Assembly: GCF_900109045.1 (NCBI RefSeq)
Contig: NZ_FNYL01000016.1
Span: forward strand, 1-64,000
Direction: 5' to 3'
Length of the DNA stretch: 64,000 nucleotides
DNA from: Dyadobacter sp. SG02
Lineage (GTDB): Bacteria > Bacteroidota > Bacteroidia > Cytophagales > Spirosomataceae
This document shows positions 23,987-32,100 of the stretch, piece after piece. The notes under the pieces are model-generated. The model did not search any database. It had not been told where the DNA came from and saw only the letters and a program-made list of their open reading frames with translations. The position numbers were made by a program, and so were the translations under genes. Within the stretch, counting starts at the first letter, position 1; the number at the start of each line of letters is the position of its first letter.

Positions 23987-26539
23987 ATGGAATCCATAAA
24001 ATCTTCACAATCAGAAAGAACCTACACCAGTGACGAAGCCTTTCAGGCGTCGCTGGAATATTTCAAGGGCGACGACCTCGCTGCCCGTGTCTGGGTGAAT
24101 AAATATGCCTTGAAAGATTCGTTCGGAGCGATCTATGAAGCGACACCGGACGATATGCACCACCGGATCGCATCGGAGATCGCGCGCATCGAGCAACGCT
24201 ATCCGAATCCATTGAGTGAAGGCGAGATTTTCGATCTGATCAGGGATTTCAAATACATTATCCCGCAAGGCAGCCCGATGACGGGCATTGGTAATCCCTA
24301 CCAGATTGCCTCGCTTTCGAACTGCTTCGTAATCGGCAACAATGGCGAATCCGACTCGTACGGCGGCATTATGAAGATCGATCAGGAGCAGGTGCAACTC
24401 ATGAAGCGTCGTGGCGGCGTGGGGCACGACTTGTCGCATATCCGCCCGAAAGGCTCGCCGGTGAAGAACTCGGCGCTGACATCGACGGGTATTGTGCCGT
24501 TTATGGAACGTTTCTCCAATTCCACCCGCGAAGTGGCGCAGGACGGCCGCAGGGGCGCATTGATGCTTTCGGTTTCCATCAAACATCCCGATTCCGAGAG
24601 CTTCATCGACGCCAAAATGGAGCAAGGCAAGGTTACCGGCGCCAATGTTTCGGTGCGGATCGATGACGAGTTTATGAAAGCGGTGGATGCAGGAACAACC
24701 TATCGCCAGCAATATCCGGTCAAAAGCGCTAATCCTTCGCATATCAAGGACATCGACGCGACGGCGCTTTGGAAGAAAATCGTGCACAATGCCTGGCAGT
24801 CGGCCGAGCCGGGTATTTTGTTCTGGGACACTATTACCCGCGAATCGGTACCGGATTGCTACGCCGACCTTGGTTACCAGACTATTTCGACCAATCCTTG
24901 CGGTGAAATCCCGCTTTGCGCATACGATTCCTGCCGTTTGCTGGCCATTAACCTGTTCTCGTACGTAGAAGATGCGTTTACGAGCAAAGCCAAATTTAAC
25001 TGGGAGCTGTTCAAAAAGCATATTGCCGCGGCACAGCGCATGATGGACGATATTATCGACCTGGAACTCGAAAAAATCGATGCGATCCTGCAAAAAATTG
25101 ACGAAGATCCCGAAGACGCCGAAGTAAAACGCGTGGAGCGCAACCTCTGGCTGAATATCCAGACCAAAGCGAAAGAAGGCCGCCGTACAGGCATCGGTAT
25201 CACCGCGGAAGGCGATATGCTGGCGGCATTAGGATTGCGTTACGGAAGCGACGAGGGCAATGCATTTGCAGTGGAGATCCACAAAACCGTTGCATTGGAA
25301 GCTTATCGCGGATCGGTTCATACGGCGAAAGAGCGTGGCCCGTTCACGATTTTCGATTCGGAAAGGGAGAAAAACAATCCGTTCATCAACCGCCTCAAAG
25401 AAGCCGACGCGCAACTTTACTATGAAATGCTCGAATATGGTCGCCGCAACATTGCATTGCTGACGATTGCGCCGACTGGAACGACGAGCTTAATGTCGCA
25501 AACCACGTCGGGTATCGAGCCGGTTTTCCTTCCGGTTTATAAGCGAAGAAGAAAGGTCAATCCGAACGATAAGGACGTGCGGGTGGATTTCGTGGACGAG
25601 GTAGGCGATTCGTGGGAAGAATATGTCGTTTTCCACCACCGTTTTAAGGAATGGATGGAGGTGAATGGCTTTGATACCACCAAAAATTACGCGCAGAAAG
25701 ACCTCGACGAACTGGTTAAAAAATCGCCTTACTATAAAGCCACTTCCAACGATGTGGATTACCTCAAAAAGGTAAAAATGCAGGGCGCTATTCAGCAATG
25801 GGTCGATCACTCGATCAGCGTGACCATCAACATGCCGAATGATGTGACCGAGGAACTTGTGGGCGAATGCTACATGGAAGCCTGGAAAGCAGGCTGCAAA
25901 GGTGTCACCGTGTACCGCGATGGCTCCCGTTCCGGTGTATTGATCGCCAATACCGAGAAAAAAGAAGAACCACAGGAAGGTACTCCAACCCCGTTCCCGA
26001 CCGAACGACCGCAGACGCTCGAAGCCGACGTGGTACGTTTTCAGAATAAAAAAGACAAATGGATCGCATTCATCGGCCTGATTGACGGTCGTCCGTACGA
26101 GATTTTCACCGGTTTCGCGGATGATGAGGATGGCATTCTGATTCCGCGCTGGGTGAATGAAGGATTGATTATCAAAAACCGGGAAGCCGACGGCAGCTCG
26201 CGTTATGATTTTCAGTACAAAAACACCCGCGGCTATAAAACGACTATTGAAGGATTGTCCTACAAATTCAATCCGGAATACTGGAACTATGCCAAGCTGA
26301 TTTCCAGCACATTGCGTCACGGAATGCCCATCGAGAAAGTGGTAGACCTGATCAGCAGTTTACAACTCGACGAGGCGATCAACACCTGGAAAGCCGGCGT
26401 TGCCCGCGCATTGAAACGTTACATCCCCGACGGCACCGAAGCAGCCAAACAGAAATGTCAGAACTGCGGCTCGACGAATTTGCTGTATCAGGAGGGTTGT
26501 TTGACTTGCAAGGATTGCGGCTCGTCCAAATGCGGGTAA
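23987..26539 (+). CDS. nrdJ: Adenosylcobalamin-dependent (class II) ribonucleotide reductase
   Basis: This enzyme reduces ribonucleotides to deoxyribonucleotides using vitamin B12 rather than an NrdB radical subunit. 850 residues in one chain. The N-terminal barrel has GNPYQIASLSNCFVIGNN with an active-site Cys, followed by RGALMLSVSIKHPDS. The radical-site Cys lies in the motif NPCGEIPLCAYDSC near residue 304, and TIAPTGTTSLMSQTTSGIEP follows. The C-terminus carries a CQNCGSTN...CLTCKDCGSSKCG zinc-ribbon/redox tail (about 824-850). ATG at 23987. Oxygen-independent function is family knowledge. There is no B12 riboswitch before it. Confidence 0.95.
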   Translation: MESIKSSQSERTYTSDEAFQASLEYFKGDDLAARVWVNKYALKDSFGAIYEATPDDMHHRIASEIARIEQRYPNPLSEGEIFDLIRDFKYIIPQGSPMTGIGNPYQIASLSNCFVIGNNGESDSYGGIMKIDQEQVQLMKRRGGVGHDLSHIRPKGSPVKNSALTSTGIVPFMERFSNSTREVAQDGRRGALMLSVSIKHPDSESFIDAKMEQGKVTGANVSVRIDDEFMKAVDAGTTYRQQYPVKSANPSHIKDIDATALWKKIVHNAWQSAEPGILFWDTITRESVPDCYADLGYQTISTNPCGEIPLCAYDSCRLLAINLFSYVEDAFTSKAKFNWELFKKHIAAAQRMMDDIIDLELEKIDAILQKIDEDPEDAEVKRVERNLWLNIQTKAKEGRRTGIGITAEGDMLAALGLRYGSDEGNAFAVEIHKTVALEAYRGSVHTAKERGPFTIFDSEREKNNPFINRLKEADAQLYYEMLEYGRRNIALLTIAPTGTTSLMSQTTSGIEPVFLPVYKRRRKVNPNDKDVRVDFVDEVGDSWEEYVVFHHRFKEWMEVNGFDTTKNYAQKDLDELVKKSPYYKATSNDVDYLKKVKMQGAIQQWVDHSISVTINMPNDVTEELVGECYMEAWKAGCKGVTVYRDGSRSGVLIANTEKKEEPQEGTPTPFPTERPQTLEADVVRFQNKKDKWIAFIGLIDGRPYEIFTGFADDEDGILIPRWVNEGLIIKNREADGSSRYDFQYKNTRGYKTTIEGLSYKFNPEYWNYAKLISSTLRHGMPIEKVVDLISSLQLDEAINTWKAGVARALKRYIPDGTEAAKQKCQNCGSTNLLYQEGCLTCKDCGSSKCG

Positions 26540-26552
26540 TTTATTAATTTTG

Positions 26553-26615
26553 AATGAGTGAATGAGTGAATGAGTGAATATATACCCTATTCACTCATTC
26601 ACTCATTCACTCATT
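26553..26615. repeat. Perfect 28-bp hairpin made of GAATGAGT octamers
   Basis: The left arm (26553-26580) is about 3.5 tandem copies of AATGAGTG. The right arm (26588-26615) is its exact reverse complement. The loop is TATACCC. It starts 13 bp after the nrdJ stop. There is no T run, so it is more a 3'-stabilising or repeat-expansion structure than a classical terminator. Confidence 0.9.
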
Positions 26616-26690
26616 ACTACTACAAACGTCCCTCATACCCCCACAACGCCTCGCTCCGGTTCGAAGCATTTCACGCTTTAAACCGACACC

Positions 26691-26921
26691 ATGCTTATTT
26701 CGCAAATCCTGCTCAGCTACCGCAAACACAATGGACTATCACAGAGGCAAATGTCCCATTTGCTCGGTGTTTCCCAGGTGGGTTACCACAAATGGGAAAC
26801 CGGCACCACCAAAATTGAAATGGAGCACTATTGCCGCATCGCGACGCTCTGTGATGTGGATTTAATGGATCTTCTCCCGCGCGAGTGGCAGGAGAAGATC
26901 AGGGATGAACTGGGGGTTTGA
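26691..26921 (+). CDS. Small XRE-type helix-turn-helix regulator
   Basis: 76 residues, almost entirely one Cro/CI-type HTH domain: LLSYRKHNGLSQRQMSHLLGVSQVGYHKWETGTTKIEMEHYCRIATLC. The second helix (QRQMSHLLG) and recognition helix (SQVGYHKWE) are clear. The short C-terminal tail has no sensor domain. It lies between nrdJ and the convergent purB, whose stop is 2 bp beyond its own. The target and any partner toxin are not apparent, since no toxin-like gene is adjacent. Confidence 0.8.
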   Translation: MLISQILLSYRKHNGLSQRQMSHLLGVSQVGYHKWETGTTKIEMEHYCRIATLCDVDLMDLLPREWQEKIRDELGV

Positions 26922-26922
26922 C

Positions 26923-28278
26923 TTAGAATGTCTCTTCTACAACGCCCAGGTAGTTGAACGGGCTCAATGCGCGAAGTTCTTCCCGTATTTTTTCAGACAC
27001 GTCCAGTGTTTCGATGAAACGTGAAATGGAGTCGTGGGTGATTTTTTCGTTGGTGCGCGTCAGCTCTTTCAATGCCTCGTAAGGTTTCGGGTAGCTTTCG
27101 CGGCGTAGGATCGTCTGGATTGCCTCGGACACAACCGCCCAGTTTTCTTCCAGTTCCGCTTTCAGTACCTCACCGTTCAGCTCCACTTTGCCCAGGCCTT
27201 TCAAAAGGGAGTTCAGGGCAATGGCCAAATGCGCAATAGGTACGCCGATGTTGCGGAGTACCGTCGAGTCGGTAAGGTCGCGTTGCAGGCGGGAAACGGG
27301 CAGTTTGGACGCAAAATGCTCGAACAATGCCGATGCGAGGCCGAGGTTACCTTCGGAGTTTTCGAAATCGATCGGGTTCACTTTATGCGGCATGGCCGAT
27401 GATCCTACTTCGCCGGCCTTGATCTTCTGTTTGAAATAACCCATTGAAATGTACGTCCACATGTCCCGGTTAAGGTCCGTGAGGATCGTGTTCAGGCGTT
27501 TCAGACAGTCGAAAGTAGCGGCCAGGTTGTCGTAATGCTCGATCTGCGTCGTATGGCGACTTCTTTTCAACCCCAAACCTTCGACAAAATGGTGGCCGAA
27601 TGCCATCCAGTCCTGTTTCGGGTAAGCTACATGGTGGGCATTGAAGTTACCCGTAGCACCGCCGAATTTCGCTGAATGCGGGATTTTATCGAGCATTTCA
27701 AGCTGGCGCTCCAAACGCTCCACAAAAACCAGGAACTCTTTGCCCACACGTGTAGGCGACGCAGGTTGGCCGTGTGTGAATGCGAGCATCGGCACGTTCT
27801 TCCACTCGATCGACATTCTTTTCAATACAAAAAGTACCTGGCGAAACAAAGGCTTGACCTGGCGTTCCATCGCATCTTTCAGCGAAAGCGGGATCGCCGT
27901 GTTGTTGATATCCTGTGAAGTGAGGCCGAAGTGGATGAATTCCTGGTAAGATTCGATGCCCAGCTTCTCGAACTGCTCCTTAATAAAGTACTCAACAGCC
28001 TTGACATCGTGGTTGGTTACTTTTTCGATGTCCTTTATATGCAGGGCGTCGGCCTCGCTGAAATCTTCATAGATTTTGCGCAGCGACGCATATTTTTTCT
28101 TGTCAAATTCTGATAGCTGTGGAAGGGGAATTTCGCAGAGTGCAATGAAATATTCGATTTCCACATACACCCGGTAGTAAATCAGGGCATATTCCGAGAA
28201 ATAGGCCGAAAGTTCAGATACTTGTTTGTAATAACGGCCATCAACCGGAGAGATCGCCGTAAGCTGATTTAATGACAT
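26923..28278 (-). CDS. purB: Adenylosuccinate lyase
   Basis: PurB cleaves SAICAR and adenylosuccinate to release fumarate in purine synthesis. The start is taken as the ATG at 28278 (MSLNQLTAISPVDGRYYKQ), 451 residues; a TTG three codons upstream is less likely. Signatures: SPVDGRY, FTHGQPASPTRVGKEF, and the catalytic loop GEVGSSAMPHKVNPIDFENSEG (about residues 288-309). It belongs to the long E. coli-type PurB group. It is convergent with the XRE gene and divergent from the aquaporin. Confidence 0.96.
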   Translation of the reverse strand: MSLNQLTAISPVDGRYYKQVSELSAYFSEYALIYYRVYVEIEYFIALCEIPLPQLSEFDKKKYASLRKIYEDFSEADALHIKDIEKVTNHDVKAVEYFIKEQFEKLGIESYQEFIHFGLTSQDINNTAIPLSLKDAMERQVKPLFRQVLFVLKRMSIEWKNVPMLAFTHGQPASPTRVGKEFLVFVERLERQLEMLDKIPHSAKFGGATGNFNAHHVAYPKQDWMAFGHHFVEGLGLKRSRHTTQIEHYDNLAATFDCLKRLNTILTDLNRDMWTYISMGYFKQKIKAGEVGSSAMPHKVNPIDFENSEGNLGLASALFEHFASKLPVSRLQRDLTDSTVLRNIGVPIAHLAIALNSLLKGLGKVELNGEVLKAELEENWAVVSEAIQTILRRESYPKPYEALKELTRTNEKITHDSISRFIETLDVSEKIREELRALSPFNYLGVVEETF

Positions 28279-28432
28279 GATTTTCAATACAAAAATTGAT
28301 TATCAGGCAAAGTTAGCAGAATTCATGGTCCTAAAATGGTAAAACGAGAATGAAAAATTCTTTTTGGGATTGGAAATAGAAATTATAAAACTATTCGCAT
28401 ATTCGTTAACTAACCTTGATTATACATACCCC

Positions 28433-29173
28433 ATGCAGCCATCGCCTTTCATTGGAGAATTAGTCGGAACAATGGTCCTCATCTTATTAGGCAATGGCGT
28501 AGTCGCCAATGTAGTACTGAAAAAAACGAAGGGCGAGAGCGGTGGCTGGATCGTGATAACGGCTGGATGGGCATTTGCCGTAATGTTCGGTGTGTTCACG
28601 GCCAATGCATTCGGTAGCGCTGCGGCGCACCTCAATCCGGCGGTAACTGTGGGCTTTGCAGTCCTTAAAAACGATTACAGCTTTGTTGCGACCTACATTC
28701 CGGCGCAGCTCATAGGCGCATTTCTCGGCGCAGTACTCGTGTGGTTGCAATATCTGCCGCATTGGAAAGCTACCGAGGATGGCGGGGCCAAACTGGCCTG
28801 TTTTTCAACCGGCCCGGCGATTAAAAGCACCGGCGCAAATTTCCTGAGTGAATTTATCGCAACGGTAATATTAATCGTCGGCATCGTCGCGATCGGCTAC
28901 GCCGGTTCTTCCGATCCCGAAAAAGGCGGCATCCCTTCCGGTGTAGCCCCTTACCTGGTGGGTATGCTCGTTTGGAGTATTGGCTTGTCGCTCGGGGGCA
29001 CCACGGGTTACGCCATCAACCCCGTACGCGATCTGGGCCCGCGCATTGCCCACGCCATTCTGCCTATTCCCAACAAAGGCAGCTCCGACTGGGGCTACGG
29101 CTGGATCCCCGTTGTGGCCCCCATTGCGGGAGCCATCATCGGTGGATTGATTTTGCGTAGCTTCTCTTTTTGA
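28433..29173 (+). CDS. MIP-family aquaporin/glycerol facilitator with altered second NPA box
   Basis: The start is taken at the ATG at 28433 (MQPSPFIGELVGTMVLILLGNG), 246 residues with six membrane helices. The upstream TTG at 28364 would add an unlikely leader. The first NPA box is intact (HLNPAVTVG, Asn68-Pro-Ala70). The second reads INPVRDLGPR (Asn196-Pro-Val198), followed by the Arg and Asp typical of glycerol facilitators. A GlpF-like permeability is inferred from the RDLGPR motif. No glycerol kinase gene lies nearby. Confidence 0.9.
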   Translation: MQPSPFIGELVGTMVLILLGNGVVANVVLKKTKGESGGWIVITAGWAFAVMFGVFTANAFGSAAAHLNPAVTVGFAVLKNDYSFVATYIPAQLIGAFLGAVLVWLQYLPHWKATEDGGAKLACFSTGPAIKSTGANFLSEFIATVILIVGIVAIGYAGSSDPEKGGIPSGVAPYLVGMLVWSIGLSLGGTTGYAINPVRDLGPRIAHAILPIPNKGSSDWGYGWIPVVAPIAGAIIGGLILRSFSF

Positions 29174-29174
29174 T

Positions 29175-32100
29175 TTATTCAACCGTAATTTTTCCGCCGC
29201 CCGAATAGCTGCGGTATTCACCCCGGTACATGGCATCTGCCGAGGCCGGTCCGATCGTGAATGTACCTTTGGCCACAACCCTAACCTGGTAATAGAATGT
29301 CCTCGGCTGGCTTTCTGCAACGGTAAAGAAGTGAATGCGATCGTCGCGGATGTCATAAAACCTCGGTATGGCCGCATTGGTGATCCATGGCATATCGCGC
29401 GGCTCAGTGATCCGTGGATTTTCGATTTCAAAGCCTGCGGGCAGCAAATCGGTAATCACGATGTCGTCCACAGGTAGCCCGTTGGTGCTGCTAAGTGTCA
29501 GCTTCACTACCACGAGGTCGTTTTGATGGAAACTTTGTGTCGGCTGGCCATTACGCGTCAGGAACTGGCGGCGGATACTAATGCCCTGATCTTCTTCCAC
29601 GTAGTTGCCCGTTGCCGACATGCCGTCGGTCTGGGCGAACCAGTACAGATCGCCCTTACCCTGCGTTTTAACCGTCAGTTTCTGATTTAAAATACCTTTG
29701 GAAATCTTCAACTCCTTACCCGAGAACTGGCCTAGCGATTTGCCGTTTGCAGATACCGAGGCAGTTACCGTGGAGTTGGCTGTCTTTTTCGCCAGTTTGC
29801 CCAAAGCGAGCACTGCAAATGCCGCTTCCTGCGTATTCAGGTACGAAGCCGATTGAATGGCTTGCGAAAGCTGTCGTCCCAAAACCGGGATTTGTGCATT
29901 GGAAGGATCAGATTCAATTAATGTATTCAAAACCAGAGACATATTCCGCAGCGGTGATGAATAGCTATTGTCGTAGTAATGTCCGGCGCTCCCAGGAACA
30001 TACTTTTTAGGCAGCAATGCATTGAAACTCCGCGTGTCTCCCGCCAGCTGGAATGCACCTGCGAGCAGGTATTGGGCATCCTGCGTAAGCAAATGCGGGT
30101 TTTGTTTATAATAATTCATCGAAGCGCGGTTCGGGTGCCCGTTTAATGCCAGTACATAAAGTGAATAAATGGCTTCGCGGCGCGCCACGGTCTTTTTGGT
30201 TTGGGTTCCTGTCGGCTGACCTTCGTATGCTAGTCCATTGTTGGTGCTGGCAATGATCACTTCCCTGTTCGCGGTGGTACCGCTTTGCGCGGTCAGGAAT
30301 TCTACGGCACGGCTGAGGGTTTTGGCATTTACTTCAAAACCCGCCCGACGCGCTTCTTCCAGGAAATGTACGGCGTAGGCGGTGGCCCACCAGTCTTCGA
30401 GCTGCGCACCCGGCCACATGCCCATTCCTCCGTTGAAGAGTTGCTGGGATTCTACCTTTCGAATGGCTTGCTGCACGTTGGTCATCGGATTAAAATCGCT
30501 TTCGCCGCTCTTCACCGTATAAACCGGCGCCGCCATCGCTTTCGTGAGGTCGGCGAAGTAAATCTGCGGGAAAGCTTTGGAAACCGTTTGTTCCAGACAA
30601 CCATAAGGGTAGCCCAGCAATGCCGATAATGCTTTTCCTCCACCCTGCACCAGCGGCGATCGGCTCAGCACCAACTGGCTACTGCTCGTAGCAGGAATAA
30701 ACGACGACCTCAAATCGATCTGGCCTTGCTTATCGCCTGCAATGAGCCCCGATGCGCTGGTTTTCAACAATGGTGATGCAGGACGAACCGTAATTTCCGT
30801 CTGATGAATGAAAGTTTCTTTAAATGCATTCACTTTCACAATTACCTTACCGACGCCGATGGCCGTGGCAGCTTTCACCGCGAACACCGCACGGCTTTCT
30901 TTTCCTGCCGGTACGGTGATACTTTGCGTCACCGGCGCAGCACCTGCCGCCAACGGACCGGATAGTTGCACGGAAACGGTTGCGGTAGTGGCTTTGGCTT
31001 CGGTATTGCTGATATTAACCGGCAGCACGAGCTCATCACCCGGGCTCAGGAAACGCGGCAGCCCGGCGCTGATCACGATCGGGTCGGCTACTTTCATATT
31101 TTTAGTTGCTGAGCCAAATGCATTGTCCTTATAAGCCACCGCCATAATGCGCAAATCGCCGCTGAACTGGGGGATATTCACATCGAAAATCACATCACCG
31201 TTTCCATTCGCTTTCAACTGGCCGCTCCAAAACGATACCAGCTCGGTACGGCCATTGCTGAGTGGGTTAATTCTTCTTTCCAGGTCATAACCGTCACCAC
31301 CCGAGCTGGACGTTCCTGAAATGCTCAGTTCAGGGAAAAGTTGGGCGTATAAATCATGGCTGGAAACTTCCAATGCCCGTTTTTGGTAAAAATGCCCGTG
31401 AATATCCGGCGTTTTGGAGTTTTTGATCTGTAAAATACCTTCATCCACCACGGCCAGCGTCACCTCGGCATTCGGCTCCGTTTTGATCTTGATCTGCTGC
31501 TTCATTTTCGAGCGCGACTTTTCGACGGCGGTAATCGCGACGTTCAGTTTCCGGTCAGGATCTTCGACCAGAATGGGCTGGAAGCCATGGGCTACCGTCA
31601 GCGGCATATCCGAAGCATCCAGCGGCCGGATGAGCGTCGCGGTGACGAACACGTTCGGCAAATGCTCTTCCTGGATTTTGAATGTGAGTTCGGCGGCTTT
31701 TTTCTCGGTGGTTAGAATATGTTGTTCCAGCACATTATTACGTTCCACCGTCACGAGCAAGCGGCCATCGAATGGTGTTTTGAACAATACCTTCGCCGAT
31801 TCGCCGGTTTTGTATCGATCCTTATCGGTTTCCATCAATACCCGCCCTTCATTGCTCACCTCGAAAGATGAGTACTGGGTATAACCGTAGCCATATGCAT
31901 AGAAATTCGCGAGCGTGTAATGGGCCGCGCCCGGACGGCGCACGCGTACCTCATACTCACCCGAGACCGTAGGCACGTAACGGAACGTACCTTTTCCGCC
32001 CGAGAGCGTCAGTTTATTGGAATACACCAGTTTTTCACTCTTACGCGAGGTGTACTGCAAGCGATCGTATTTTTTTTCAACAACTGTTTGATATTCGAGG

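Noticed and set aside
24011..25093. Open frame of 360 codons on the minus strand
   Set aside because: Antisense to nrdJ; no recognisable domain, and the sense protein is complete.
26570..26818. Frame of 82 codons after nrdJ
   Set aside because: It starts inside the octamer hairpin and overlaps the better-supported XRE gene in another frame.
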